A program made the translations under genes and the position numbers. Positions 34,297 to 43,719 of a stretch of DNA of 64,000 nucleotides are shown here, in pieces. The DNA is from CBDBBY01 sp965203215 (GTDB lineage Bacteria > Pseudomonadota > Alphaproteobacteria > Rhodobacterales > Rhodobacteraceae). Location: contig CBDBBY010000001.1 of assembly GCA_965203215.1 (NCBI GenBank), forward strand, positions 2,418,001 to 2,482,000, in the 5' to 3' direction. Each line of letters starts with the position of its first letter. The stretch's first letter is position 1. The notes beneath the pieces were generated by a model that saw only the letters and a program-made list of their open reading frames with translations, was not told the DNA's origin and made no database searches.

Positions 34297-34324
34297 GTGT
34301 CCCACGTAACCTTTGGACACGTGG
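34297..34324 (-). promoter_or_regulatory. nested dyads upstream of aapJ
   Basis: Two interleaved inverted repeats: GTGTCC (34297-34302) with GGACAC (34315-34320), and CCACGT (34302-34307) with ACGTGG (34319-34324). They lie 26 to 53 bp before the aapJ start codon. This could be a regulator operator or an mRNA leader hairpin. No regulator is identified. Confidence 0.35.
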
Positions 34325-34478
34325 CGATTGTTGCTGGTTGTTGCATGATTCATTTCACGCGCTTCGTATTTCGCAAATGCAGCATGAATCGTCAAGGCGA
34401 TTTATTTGCGCGCGCGCAGCGGCGGGGATGGGTCGTTCGACGGGCGGTCAGACTGCATCAAGCAAGCAATTTTGAGCT

Positions 34479-35207
34479 TCATAAAGCTGAATTGTGCCGG
34501 CAACCGGCTGTGGACGAAAACTCGAACGCATCCGCAAAAGCTTTCTCGCGCATGGCCGCATCCTCCTTATCGCCCTCGGCGCTGCCCCATAATTCCCGTT
34601 GCCAATCCTCGTCGATTCGCGACATCTTCCAAAGTGCGCCGGGAGATGCGACCCGGCAAATTGCGCCCAACCCGATAACGGTCGAGCCTGCCAAGCCGGT
34701 CAACACGTTCAGCGCCGTCAAGTTGAACGGGCCCATTTCCGCCAAATGGCGATGAAGCCGATCCAAGCTGCTTTCCGGCTGTGTGATCGGCATGACGCCC
34801 TTTCCGCAATTCAGCTTCAAACCGTAGGTCCTTTCCACCCAATCGAGCATCGGATCCCATGCCTCGGCTTGCCTGGCCGCGAGTTCATCCGAATCGGCGG
34901 CCCGATAGCACAGCAAGTCCGAGCCTCCGTATTCGGCGACCTTGCTGAAAAGCGCTTTCTTCGTTTCCGCCGTCATGTCGACGGCGCTCGTTCCCAAGGC
35001 GGTGAAAGGCAATTCATTCCAATCGATTTCATCCTGAATCCCGTTCAACTCATCAGCCAGCAGCTGCGCAAGTTCGCGGGTCGGCAATTCAAGCGCCCGG
35101 CCTCGCGGAGTCTTGTGCATGCGGTCGTCCTTGGCGATGCCGAATCCGCTGTTCAGCTTGATCACGCACGCCTTTTTCCAGAAGCGCTTCGGCTTCCAAG
35201 CCGACAT
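34479..35207 (-). CDS. ATP12-family F1-ATP synthase assembly chaperone
   Basis: 242 residues from the ATG at 35207, two bases beyond the rluC stop. ATP12 proteins hold the F1 alpha subunit during assembly. Signatures visible are the N-terminal RFWKKACV, the central PTRELAQLLADEW-type helix (LPTRELAQLLADELN), DLLCYRA and the segment EDWQRELWGSAEGD. The family is characteristic of alphaproteobacteria and mitochondria. The order rluC-ATP12 is common in alphaproteobacteria, often with a HAD hydrolase between; here there is none. Confidence 0.92.
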   Translation of the reverse strand: MSAWKPKRFWKKACVIKLNSGFGIAKDDRMHKTPRGRALELPTRELAQLLADELNGIQDEIDWNELPFTALGTSAVDMTAETKKALFSKVAEYGGSDLLCYRAADSDELAARQAEAWDPMLDWVERTYGLKLNCGKGVMPITQPESSLDRLHRHLAEMGPFNLTALNVLTGLAGSTVIGLGAICRVASPGALWKMSRIDEDWQRELWGSAEGDKEDAAMREKAFADAFEFSSTAGCRHNSAL

Positions 35208-35208
35208 C

Positions 35209-36243
35209 CTAAGAGCCTTCTTTCGGGAAAGAGGCGGCGAAATTCGCGGCGGCGGCATCGAACCGCTTCAATGACCAGCCCATTCCCGTGAACATCTGCT
35301 CCATGTGCGGAGGAAGCGAGGCTTCCAGTCGGAGCGGAGTCCCGTTCACAGGATGGCGCATTTCCAAGCTTCGCGCGTGAAGATGCAACTTCTTTTCCGC
35401 GACCTTGAACTCGAATTGCGCTCGCCGAGAGCCGTAGCGCCTGTCTCCGATGATCGGATGTCCCGAAAGCGCCATGTGAAGCCTGAGCTGATGGGTTCTG
35501 CCGGTCAGCGGACTCAAAACCAGCATGGCCGCCGTCTTGCCGACGGTCGCAACGACGGCATACCGCGTCTCCGCAGCCTTGGCGAACGCCTTTTCAGGAT
35601 CGCCCGGGCGCTCGATGGGAGTGATCCGGTCCTGATAAAGCTTCGAATCTCCCAGCGGAATATCGATTGTTCCGATGTCCGGTTCGGGAACGCCTTCGAC
35701 CAATGCCAAGTACAGTTTTTGCGGCTCCCGCGATCTGAACATCGATGCGAGGCACCTTGCGGCCTGCGCCGTCCTCGCCATGACCAGCACTCCGGACGTC
35801 TCCTTGTCCAGACGATGCACCAGCCTCGGCTTTTGTTGTCCCGGTAGCTGCAAAGCGCTTGAAATCATGTCGACATGCCGCGTTTGGCCGGTCCCGCCCT
35901 GAGCGGCCAGCCCCGGCGGCTTGTTGATCGCGACCAGCGCGTCGTCCTGGAAAATTATAGATTTCTTCAGCATATCGGCATCGGCGGATCCGATTGGCCG
36001 ATTCTTTTGCCGCGCAATTTCCCTGCCGGGTTCCGAATTCTTGATCGGCGGGAGCCGGAGCTGCTGGCCTGCCTGCAGCCGCGTCGACGTCTTCGCCCGC
36101 GCTCCGTCCACGCGAATCTCGCCCTTTCGGCAAATCCGCTCGATCCTCGATTGCGGAAGGCCGGGAAACCGCAGCCTCATCCAGCGATCCAAGCGCATGC
36201 CCGATTCGTCCGAGTCTACGGAAACGAACTGGATTGCGCTCAT
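35209..36243 (-). CDS. rluC: 23S rRNA pseudouridine synthase, RluA/RluC family
   Basis: 344 residues from the ATG at 36243, which overlaps the crcB stop (ATGA). An S4 RNA-binding domain (about residues 15-75, RLDRWMRLRFPGLPQ) is followed by the catalytic domain with HRLDKETSGVLV carrying the active-site aspartate, and LTGRTHQLRLHMA. By family and place it modifies 23S rRNA; the exact uridines cannot be read from sequence. Translationally coupled to crcB. Confidence 0.93.
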   Translation of the reverse strand: MSAIQFVSVDSDESGMRLDRWMRLRFPGLPQSRIERICRKGEIRVDGARAKTSTRLQAGQQLRLPPIKNSEPGREIARQKNRPIGSADADMLKKSIIFQDDALVAINKPPGLAAQGGTGQTRHVDMISSALQLPGQQKPRLVHRLDKETSGVLVMARTAQAARCLASMFRSREPQKLYLALVEGVPEPDIGTIDIPLGDSKLYQDRITPIERPGDPEKAFAKAAETRYAVVATVGKTAAMLVLSPLTGRTHQLRLHMALSGHPIIGDRRYGSRRAQFEFKVAEKKLHLHARSLEMRHPVNGTPLRLEASLPPHMEQMFTGMGWSLKRFDAAAANFAASFPKEGS

Positions 36244-36623
36244 GCCGAGACAGCCTTCGCAAGCGCGATTCCGATGGCAAGCGATGCGATCGCGAGCGCC
36301 GCCGACCCGCCTGCGTATCCCAGCGCGGCGATCGGGCGGCCTGAATCGAACAATTGCCACGCTTCAAGCGAATATGCGGAAAAGGTTGTGTACCCGCCGA
36401 GGACGCCGGTCATGAGCAGCGGCGAATACTTTCCGGCTTCGCCGAAATTGTCGGTCAGAAACACGAACGCCATGCCCATCAGCATCGAGCCGATCAAATT
36501 CGCAGTCAGCGTTCCGTACGGAAGATCTGTTCCGAGCAGCCTTTCGGCGGCCCGCCCCGTCAAATACCTGCAGACGGATCCGATCGCCCCGCCAATCGCG
36601 ATCTGCATGATTGCGGAGATCAA
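36240..36623 (-). CDS. crcB: fluoride ion channel CrcB (Fluc)
   Basis: 127 residues from a TTG at 36623, or 122 from the ATG at 36608, which starts more like the family (MQIAIGGAIGSVCRYL). Four membrane helices and the signature GVLGGYTTFSAYSLE confirm a Fluc fluoride exporter, which acts as an antiparallel dimer. SD-like AGGAAA lies close to the TTG. No crcB/fluoride riboswitch motif is seen in the 130 bp upstream. Its stop overlaps rluC by four bases. Confidence 0.92.
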   Translation of the reverse strand: MISAIMQIAIGGAIGSVCRYLTGRAAERLLGTDLPYGTLTANLIGSMLMGMAFVFLTDNFGEAGKYSPLLMTGVLGGYTTFSAYSLEAWQLFDSGRPIAALGYAGGSAALAIASLAIGIALAKAVSA

Positions 36624-36755
36624 TTTCCTGCCGCGGCCGGAAAGAGAGACATTTTAAAGTGCGTCGCGGAGCCGTTCACCGCAACGCGGCGGTTTGCGGT
36701 TGCGGTGGTCGCTTGTCGAGCGGGCGGACAAACCGCTTCTGTCGGCATTTTCGGC

Positions 36756-38108
36756 TCAGCTGCGGTCAATTCGAGTGGCCCGGCGGTTTCTGAGCTTCTT
36801 GAAATACTCCAGCCTTTTCTTCATGTCGCGTTCAAATCCGCGTTCGACCGGCTCGTAGAAATCGGATCTGCCGATGCCGTCCGGGAAATAATCCTGGCCT
36901 GAAAATCCGTCTTCGGCTTCATGGTCGTACATGTAGCCTTTTGAGTATCCGAGATCTTTCATCAGCCGCGTCGGGGCGTTCAGAATGTGCTTCGGCGGCG
37001 GCAGAGAGCCGGTTCTGCGCGCTTCCGTTTCCGCGGATTTTGCAGCCTTGTAAGCGGCGTTGGATTTCGGAGCCAGCGAAAGATAGATCACCGCTTGCGC
37101 GATTGCGAGTTCGCCCTCGGGACTCCCCAGCCGCTCGTAGGCCTGCCAAGCATTCAGGCAGATCCTCAACGCATCCGGATCCGCAAGACCGACGTCTTCC
37201 ACCGACATTCTGGTCACCCGCCGCGCGATGTAGTGCGGATCCTCGCCTCCCTCCAGCATTCTCGACAGCCAGTACAGCGCCGCATCCGGATCGGAGCCGC
37301 GCACGGACTTGTGAAGCGCTGAAATAAGGTTGAAATGCCAGTCGCCCGACTTGTCGTAATTCGCCGCCCGCTTGGAAATCGCCCGAGAAAGGGACGGCGC
37401 GTCCAGCGGCCGGGCCGCGCGGATGCCGGCCACCCTTTCGACAAGATTGAGAAACGCCCTGCCGTCGCCGTCCGCCATGTCGATCAGCAAGCTTTTCGCT
37501 TCCGAAGTCAGCGGCAGCGAAAAGCCGAGCAAGGCTTCCGCGCGGACGGAAAGCATTTCCAGACTCTCCTTGTTCAGCGGCTCGAGCACCATGACCTGCA
37601 TTCTGGACAGCAGCGCCGCGTTGAGCTCGAAAGAGGGATTTTCCGTCGTCGCGCCGATCAGAATCACCGATCCCTCCTCGACATAGGAGAGAAACCCGTC
37701 CTGCTGAGCTTTGTTGAAACGGTGGATTTCGTCGGCGAACAGCACAGTCCCGAGGCCTCGAGACCATCGGCCGCGGGCCGCTCCGAAGATTTTCTTCAGG
37801 TCGGCGGCATTCGCGTGGACCGCGCTGATCTGCACGAATTCGAAATCCGAATGCTCCGCAATCAGCCTTGCTATGGTCGTCTTTCCCACGCCGGGCGGCC
37901 CCCACAGGACCATCGAGGACAAAGAGCCGGATGCGAGCATCGATCCGACCGGGCCGTCTTCGTCAAGAACGTGGGATTGTCCCAAAACCTCTCCGAGCGC
38001 CCTTGGGCGCATCCTGTCCGCGAGCGGCCGCAAGGAGGCAGCTTTCGAATCTTCGCCGTCAAGATCGCCCAGCATTGCCGACATCAGTTCGAGATCTGTT
38101 GAAGTCAT
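36756..38108 (-). CDS. rarA: replication-associated recombination AAA ATPase RarA/MgsA
   Basis: 450 residues from the ATG at 38108, 17 bp after the upstream stop; the frame is open to 38183. RarA is a clamp-loader-like ATPase acting at stalled forks. Marks are Walker A GPPGVGKTT, Walker B VLFADEIHRF, sensor 1 IGATTENPSFE and the C-terminal SSB-binding and tetramerisation part (DEGLADPDAL-type VEDVGLADPDAL). Between the Do-like protease and crcB, as in many alphaproteobacteria. Confidence 0.95.
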   Translation of the reverse strand: MTSTDLELMSAMLGDLDGEDSKAASLRPLADRMRPRALGEVLGQSHVLDEDGPVGSMLASGSLSSMVLWGPPGVGKTTIARLIAEHSDFEFVQISAVHANAADLKKIFGAARGRWSRGLGTVLFADEIHRFNKAQQDGFLSYVEEGSVILIGATTENPSFELNAALLSRMQVMVLEPLNKESLEMLSVRAEALLGFSLPLTSEAKSLLIDMADGDGRAFLNLVERVAGIRAARPLDAPSLSRAISKRAANYDKSGDWHFNLISALHKSVRGSDPDAALYWLSRMLEGGEDPHYIARRVTRMSVEDVGLADPDALRICLNAWQAYERLGSPEGELAIAQAVIYLSLAPKSNAAYKAAKSAETEARRTGSLPPPKHILNAPTRLMKDLGYSKGYMYDHEAEDGFSGQDYFPDGIGRSDFYEPVERGFERDMKKRLEYFKKLRNRRATRIDRS

Positions 38109-38125
38109 CGGTTCACGCGGCCCGA

Positions 38126-39505
38126 CTACAATCGAATCCTGATTGCCGAAAGCTCGCCGTTGCGTTCGATGACGATGCTCCAAGCGTCCAGCCGATCTTC
38201 GGCGATCCGACGCAACTCGCGCGCGTTGCGGATTTCCCGGCCATTCAATTCGCGGATCAAATCTCCCGCGCGCATTCCGGACCGGCGGAGATAATCGGGA
38301 ACAAAGGTCACGACGACGCCTTCGGCGAACATGTCAAGCTGCAATTCGGAGGCGACCGCGGGATTGACGTTGGATACGCGGAAATCCCTGAAGGGGCCCC
38401 CGCCGCCGACCGGCCCTTCGTCTCGGCTCGGCGTTTCCGGCGGCAGCTGGGTATCGAGATAGGACACCTCCCGAACGCCTCGCCTGTAGAACGTGAACGG
38501 AACCGTCTTGCCCAAGCCCGCAGCAGCAGCCCAAAACTCCAATTCTCCCTCGGAATTGATTTTTCGGCCGTCGATTTCGACCAGTATGTCGCCGCGGCGG
38601 TTTCCGGTCGACGCGAATGGGCTGGCGCCGTGGATGGCCGTCACCATGACGCCCTCCGGCCTCGCCAATCCGGAGGCGACAGCCAAGTCCATGCCGAGCT
38701 CCTGCGTCGAGATTCCGAGCCAAGGAACCCGGAACTCGGTTCGGCCCTGCCGATACTGTTCCAACGCGGCAAGGATCAACTCCGATGCGATCGCGAATCC
38801 TATTCCGCGCCAGCCCCGATCATCCAACGCCACTTTTGTGACCATTCCGACGACGCGGCCGTCCGAATCGGTCAGCGCTCCGCCTGAGCTGCCCGAATGA
38901 ATCGGGGCGTCGGTTTGAACGAATATCCCCTTCGATCCGTTATCGAAGAAACCGGAGATAATTCCGCTTGAGGCGACTTGGCCCATGCCGAACGGATTTC
39001 CGACCGCCAGCGCAGGTTCGCCGACGACCAGCTCGCTCGCCCCGCGGAATTCGACAGTCGGGAGCTCCGAGGCGCCGACCAACTTCAGCATCGCAATGTC
39101 GAACCGCTCGGACCGGAAGACGATTTCGGCTTCGTACTCCCTTCGATCATTCAAAACCGCAATGATCGATTCGCTGCCGCGAACGACATGCAGATTCGTA
39201 ACGACCAGCCCGTCCTGCCCGACGATCATGCCGGAACCCTGCGATCTCCTGAGCTGCGTCGGCGGCCTGCCGAAAAAATCCGGGTTGAAAAAGAAGTCGA
39301 AACCAGTGGACCTGACCTGAGCGTCAGCGAAGACGTCCACGACCGCCGGGGCCGCACGCTCGACAGCTTGAGCGTATCCTCTGGCCGCGGCGAGCGGCGC
39401 AGTCTCGCTCCACGCGTCGGACGGAATCGCCGCCATGCCGATTGAAACGGCAATCAGGGCATTTTTGAAGGACCAAGCGCGAGAACAGCAACGACGATTC
39501 GACAC
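38126..39505 (-). CDS. degP: Do/DegP-like periplasmic serine protease
   Basis: 459 residues from the GTG at 39505, chosen because it gives a signal peptide (SNRRCCSRAWSFKN basic start, then ALIAVSIGMAAIP, cleavage after AWS). The catalytic triad is in VVTNLHVV (His), ERFDIAML (Asp) and HSGSSGGAL (Ser). Two PDZ domains follow, the first near PWLGISTQEL, the second near PDYLRRSGMRAGD. It degrades or refolds damaged periplasmic proteins. The frame runs upstream into rplQ, but the protein is unlikely to start there. Gap to rplQ is about 105 bp. Confidence 0.92.
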   Translation of the reverse strand: MSNRRCCSRAWSFKNALIAVSIGMAAIPSDAWSETAPLAAARGYAQAVERAAPAVVDVFADAQVRSTGFDFFFNPDFFGRPPTQLRRSQGSGMIVGQDGLVVTNLHVVRGSESIIAVLNDRREYEAEIVFRSERFDIAMLKLVGASELPTVEFRGASELVVGEPALAVGNPFGMGQVASSGIISGFFDNGSKGIFVQTDAPIHSGSSGGALTDSDGRVVGMVTKVALDDRGWRGIGFAIASELILAALEQYRQGRTEFRVPWLGISTQELGMDLAVASGLARPEGVMVTAIHGASPFASTGNRRGDILVEIDGRKINSEGELEFWAAAAGLGKTVPFTFYRRGVREVSYLDTQLPPETPSRDEGPVGGGGPFRDFRVSNVNPAVASELQLDMFAEGVVVTFVPDYLRRSGMRAGDLIRELNGREIRNARELRRIAEDRLDAWSIVIERNGELSAIRIRL

Positions 39506-39611
39506 GGATATCTCGGCTGATGGATTCAGCGGCTGATCCGAATTTGGACCAGCGAATCCTGTCCGCGAACGCGACCGGGCCGCGCCGAACGCCGGTTCTC
39601 GCGAGCAGCCG

Positions 39612-40022
39612 TCAATCTTCGTTCTTTGCTTCGCGAGCCTTGTCTGCTGCGCCCTTTGCTTCGACATCCCTGTCCACGAATTCGACATAAGCCATCGGCG
39701 CCATGTCGCCGTAACGGAATCCGGCTTTAAGCACTCTTACGCATCCGCCGTTCCGGTCCTGGTAGCGAGGGCCCAGCACCTCGAACAGCTTCTTGACGTG
39801 CGCGTTCTGCTTCAATCTCGATGCGGCCAGACGCCGGGCATGCAAATCGCCGCGCTTGCCGAGAGTGACAAGCTTTTCCGCGATGCGGCGCAATTCCTTC
39901 GCCTTCGGCAGAGTCGTTTTGATCTGCTCGTGCTCAATCAGCGATCCCGCCATGTTCGCGAACATCGATTTTCGATGCTCGCTGGTCCGGTTCAGGCGGC
40001 GGTTGCCGTTCCCGTGGCGCAT
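39612..40022 (-). CDS. rplQ: 50S ribosomal protein L17
   Basis: 136 residues. L17 is a large-subunit protein near the exit tunnel. It begins MRHGNGNRRLNRTSEHRKSM and has the usual C-terminal KAGFRYGDMAPMAYVE. The last 15 residues are a charged extension. Last gene of rpsM-rpsK-rpoA-rplQ. Confidence 0.97.
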   Translation of the reverse strand: MRHGNGNRRLNRTSEHRKSMFANMAGSLIEHEQIKTTLPKAKELRRIAEKLVTLGKRGDLHARRLAASRLKQNAHVKKLFEVLGPRYQDRNGGCVRVLKAGFRYGDMAPMAYVEFVDRDVEAKGAADKAREAKNED

Positions 40023-40106
40023 GGTGACCTCTCCTTTGTCATGGCGGCGCGGCGCGATGCGCCGACGGCCTCTATGGAACCGGGTTTGCTCCGCAAACGT
40101 GCCGGT

Positions 40107-41123
40107 TCACAAGTTTCGATCATGCTTCTTGGCCAGCTGCTCGATGTCCGGCGGCGGCCAGTTCGGCGTTTCCATGCCGAGATGCAAATCCATCTTGGCA
40201 AGCAATTCCTTGATTTCGTTGAGAGACTTCCGTCCGAAATTCGGCGTTCTCATCATCTCGGACTCCGACCTCTGGACAAGATCGCCGATGTAGATGATGT
40301 TGTCGTTCTTGAGGCAATTCGCGGCCCGCACGGAAAGCTCGAGTTCGTCCACCTTCATCAGCAGAGTCGGGTTGAATTCGGCCGGAGCCGGCTCCTCTTC
40401 GCGGGGAGCGGGCTCGGGCTCCTTGAATTGCACGAAGGTCTGCAGCTGGTCCTGAATGATCTTCGCCGCGTATGCGACGGCATCCTCCGGCGTGACGGAC
40501 CCGTCGGTTTCCAGCTTCAAGGTCAGCTTGTCATAGTCCAGAACCTGGCCTTCCCGAGTCGCTTGGACGTCGTAGGACACCTTTCGGACGGGCGAAAAGA
40601 TCGCGTCGATCGGGATGTATCCGATCGGAGCGTCTTCCGGGCGGTTCCGATCTGCGGGCACATATCCCTTTCCGGTGTCGACAGTGATGTCCATGGAAAT
40701 CGACGCGCCTTCGTCGAGATGGCAGATGACATGCTTCTTGTTCAAGATATCGACGCCGGCGGGAGCTGCGATGTGGCCTGCCGTGACAGGTCCCTTTTCG
40801 TTGGCGCGAATCGATATCCGGCGCGGCCCTTCGACATGCATGCGCAGAGCGATGTCCTTGAGATTGAGCACGATTTCCGTGACGTCTTCGCGAACGCCCG
40901 GAATCGAAGAGAATTCGTGGAGCACACCGTTGATCTGAACGCTTGTGATCGCCCCGCCCTGCAGCGACGACATCAGAACGCGCCGCAGCGCATTGCCGAG
41001 CGTCAGCCCAAACCCTCTTTCGAGCGGCTCTACGATGATCGCCGCTTGGCGCAGCCTGTCCGAGCCGGGGATGACGTCCATCTTCCGCGGCTTAATCAAT
41101 GCGTCCCAGTTCTGGTGAATCAT
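40107..41123 (-). CDS. rpoA: DNA-directed RNA polymerase alpha subunit
   Basis: 338 residues from the ATG at 41123 (MIHQNWDALIKPRK); a long upstream open frame is rpsK antisense to nothing and not part of it. The N-terminal dimerisation domain has ERGFGLTLGNALRRVLMSSL, and the C-terminal domain with the UP-element and activator contacts has LELSVRAANCLKNDNI and GRKSLNEIKELL. Full family length. Within the alpha operon, about 98 bp after rpsK. Confidence 0.98.
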   Translation of the reverse strand: MIHQNWDALIKPRKMDVIPGSDRLRQAAIIVEPLERGFGLTLGNALRRVLMSSLQGGAITSVQINGVLHEFSSIPGVREDVTEIVLNLKDIALRMHVEGPRRISIRANEKGPVTAGHIAAPAGVDILNKKHVICHLDEGASISMDITVDTGKGYVPADRNRPEDAPIGYIPIDAIFSPVRKVSYDVQATREGQVLDYDKLTLKLETDGSVTPEDAVAYAAKIIQDQLQTFVQFKEPEPAPREEEPAPAEFNPTLLMKVDELELSVRAANCLKNDNIIYIGDLVQRSESEMMRTPNFGRKSLNEIKELLAKMDLHLGMETPNWPPPDIEQLAKKHDRNL

Positions 41124-41221
41124 CAAGTCTCGTCTCCATTGGCAAATTCGACCGCTCCCGCAGCCGAATTCTCTCGAATGGATGTCAAGCCGCGAGGCGC
41201 GGTCCGACACCCAGCCGAGGA

Positions 41222-41611
41222 TCAAACCCTTCTGCGCTTCGGCGGCCTGCAGCCGTTGTGCGCAATCGGCGTCACATCGCGAATCGCGGTTATGAGGAAT
41301 CCGGCCGCCGCCAGCGACCGCAAAGCGCTTTCGCGCCCTGTGCCCGGTCCTTGGACCTCGACTTCGATAGTCCTGACGCCGTGCTCGCGCGCTTTTCGTC
41401 CTGCATCCTCCGCAGCGAGCTGCGCGGCATAAGGCGTGGACTTGCGAGACCCCTTGAATCCCATAGCCCCGGCCGAGGACCAGGCTATGGCGTTTCCTTG
41501 AACATCCGAGATCAATATTTTGGTATTGTTGAAGGATGAATTCACATGCGCCACACCGACGGCGATGTTCTTTTTCGCCTTCCGCTTCAGGCGCGTCTTG
41601 TCCCGTGCCAA
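41222..41611 (-). CDS. rpsK: 30S ribosomal protein S11
   Basis: 129 residues; S11 sits on the 30S platform near the E site. Conserved GVAHVNSSFNNTKILISD at the N-terminal side and DVTPIAHNGCRPPKRRRV at the end. It follows rpsM by 15 bp in the alpha operon. Confidence 0.98.
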   Translation of the reverse strand: MARDKTRLKRKAKKNIAVGVAHVNSSFNNTKILISDVQGNAIAWSSAGAMGFKGSRKSTPYAAQLAAEDAGRKAREHGVRTIEVEVQGPGTGRESALRSLAAAGFLITAIRDVTPIAHNGCRPPKRRRV

Positions 41612-41626
41612 CTGCGCGTACTCCCG

Positions 41627-41995
41627 TTATTTCTTCTTGCCGGCAATCGGCTTCGCCGGGCCCTTCCGGGTGCGGGCGTTCGTATGGGTCCGCTGCCCTC
41701 GGACCGGAAGGCCTCGGCGGTGCCGCAGCCCGCGGTAGCACCCGAGGTCCATCATCCGCTTGACATTCATCTGAACTTCGCGGCGCAGGTCGCCTTCCAC
41801 GACGTAGTTGCGGTCGATCTGATCTCTCAGGGCGAGAAGCTCGGCGTCGGAAAGATCCTGCACGCGCTTGGACTGCTCGATTCCGGCCGCGTCGCAAATC
41901 TGCTTCGCCGAAGTGGCTCCGATTCCGTATATCCCGGTCAATGCGATCGGAACTCTTTTTCGAGTTGAGATGTTGACACCGGCAATGCGCGCCAA
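41627..41995 (-). CDS. rpsM: 30S ribosomal protein S13
   Basis: 122 residues from a TTG at 41995 (read as LARIAGVNI, translated with Met); this is where the family starts, although the frame is open to 42049. S13 is in the 30S head and contacts the P-site tRNA through its basic tail (NARTRKGPAKPIAGKKK). First gene of the alpha operon here, with 440 bp of non-coding DNA before the divergent guaC instead of the usual adk just upstream. Confidence 0.96.
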   Translation of the reverse strand: MARIAGVNISTRKRVPIALTGIYGIGATSAKQICDAAGIEQSKRVQDLSDAELLALRDQIDRNYVVEGDLRREVQMNVKRMMDLGCYRGLRHRRGLPVRGQRTHTNARTRKGPAKPIAGKKK

Positions 41996-42434
41996 TTCAC
42001 AATTCCTTGTCCATTGAGCTCCCGGCGTGCCGCAATATGCAAAAAACACGCTTCAGGCGCGGCCTCTCGGCGGCGCGCCTTGACATGTTTCAAGATGGCG
42101 GCGTCAAGCAAATGCGAGACTGCGGTGAACTCAGATTCAGTCGGTCTATCCGCATAGCACTTAGTCCGCAATGTTCCGCAAGTCAATATCTTTTTCGCAA
42201 CCCGCATCTGAACGGTGCGCTTGCTTCCAATTTCCCGGATTCGGCAACATGCGGAGGAAATTCGGCACTTTCGGCGGGAACTCATCATTTGTTACTTTAG
42301 TCGAGCGAGATTTTCATATATTGGTCAATCGCAAGATGCTTGGCTGAACGCCCTCCCGCCTTCGCGGAAGTCTTTCCGGAAATTCCGAAGCCGACGCTCT
42401 TGCTCGTGTTGAATGCGAAGCCGGAGCGGCTGCC
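41996..42434. other. divergent intergenic region between rpsM and guaC
   Basis: About 440 bp with no gene. It must hold the promoters of the separated alpha operon (minus) and guaC (plus). A weak minus-strand candidate is TTGACT (42181-42186) with a 17-bp spacer and TAAGTG (42158-42163); the -10 is poor. GC falls between 42140 and 42320. Confidence 0.4.
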
Positions 42435-43625
42435 ATGGTCGGTAACGAATCAATTGCGCGTCCCCTTCCGGGGGTGGTTCCGTTTTCTGCGGAGCCGGAC
42501 GAGAACGCATCTGCCCATCCGTCTTCCCTGTCCAGCGGACCTTCGGAGCTGAAGCTCGATTACGACGATGTTCTGATCGTGCCGCGCGCAAGCGCATTGG
42601 ACAGCCGCAAGGATGCGGAACTGTTCACGTCGGTCGAATTCAATAGCTTGAACTCGGCGGCCTTCAGCGGCGTGCCCGTCATGGCGGCCAACATGGACGG
42701 CGTCGGCACCTTCGAAGTCGCCGACGCTTTGCGGGCGCACGGCCTCTTCACTTGTCTCGCAAAACACTACGGCGCAAAAGAAATCGCGGACTATTTCTCC
42801 GACGACCCCGGCCGGGCGAACCATTGCGCGGTGACCATCGGCATCTGCGACAACGACAGGAAAAAGTTCGAAGAGGCCGCAAAGAGGCTGAACGGCGCTC
42901 TCCGCTATGCGTGCCTGGACGTCGCCAACGGATACATGGCGCATTTCGTCGATCGCATTCGCGAATTCCGCGAGGACTATCCCGGCATCGCGCTGATCGC
43001 CGGAAACGTCGTCACTCCGGAACAGACGATGGTTTTGGCCGAAGCCGGCGCCGACGTCGTCAAGGTCGGGATCGGCAGCGGCAGCGTTTGCGAAACGCGC
43101 ACGAAGACCGGAGTCGGCTATCCGCAGTTGTCTGCGGTAAGCGAGTGCGCGGCCGAGGCTCGCAATTGCGGCGTGAAGATCGTCTCCGACGGCGGTTGCA
43201 TCACGCCCGGAGATGTCGCGAAAGCGTTCGCGGCCGGCGCGGATTTCGTGATGCTCGGGGGAATGCTGGCCGGTCATCGCGAAGGGGGCGGCCGATTGAT
43301 GACCAAGCGTTACCGGACGGACGAGATCGGGCCCGACGGAGAGCCGTTGATCGAGGAGCGGCAATTCGTGGAGTTCTACGGAATGAGTTCGAAATCCGCC
43401 AACGAGAAGCATTACGGCGGGCTGAAGGACTACAGGGCGAGCGAAGGCAGAACGGTCCAGGTGCCTCTCAAGCCTTCACTGGACGAAACGCTGCTTGACC
43501 TGCTCGGAGGGCTTCGCAGCACGTGCACCTACGTCGGAGCCCGCAACATCGCCGAGCTAAAGCATAAGGCGCGTTTCGTCCGCTGCCACAACACCCACAA
43601 CAAGGTGTTCACCGGCGGAAATTGA
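42435..43625 (+). CDS. guaC: GMP reductase
   Basis: 396 residues. Reduces GMP to IMP with NADPH, for purine salvage. The IMPDH/GMPR barrel has the catalytic loop GSVCETRTKTGVGYPQLSA with Cys219, the phosphate site SDGGCITPGDVAKAF, and the flap FYGMSSKSANEKH with GLKDYRASEGRTV, which is the GuaC rather than GuaB pattern; no CBS domains are present. The first about 38 residues (Pro/Ser/Glu-rich) are an extension beyond the usual N-terminus. It is the only plus-strand gene inside the ribosomal cluster and separates adk from rpsM. Confidence 0.92.
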   Translation: MVGNESIARPLPGVVPFSAEPDENASAHPSSLSSGPSELKLDYDDVLIVPRASALDSRKDAELFTSVEFNSLNSAAFSGVPVMAANMDGVGTFEVADALRAHGLFTCLAKHYGAKEIADYFSDDPGRANHCAVTIGICDNDRKKFEEAAKRLNGALRYACLDVANGYMAHFVDRIREFREDYPGIALIAGNVVTPEQTMVLAEAGADVVKVGIGSGSVCETRTKTGVGYPQLSAVSECAAEARNCGVKIVSDGGCITPGDVAKAFAAGADFVMLGGMLAGHREGGGRLMTKRYRTDEIGPDGEPLIEERQFVEFYGMSSKSANEKHYGGLKDYRASEGRTVQVPLKPSLDETLLDLLGGLRSTCTYVGARNIAELKHKARFVRCHNTHNKVFTGGN

Positions 43626-43719
43626 AATCCGGCGCAAAAGCGCACGAGGTCGAATTGGCGCACGGAGTGCGCGTGCGGCGCACTGTCGCGCTCTCGGACG
43701 TCGCAGGGAGCGACGATGG

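Noticed and set aside
36624..36755. Possible fluoride riboswitch upstream of crcB
   Set aside because: The conserved crcB-motif core is not visible in this interval on the minus strand.
42435..43625. IMP dehydrogenase (guaB) as the identity of the barrel enzyme
   Set aside because: No CBS domains, and the flap and active-site loop follow the GMP reductase pattern.
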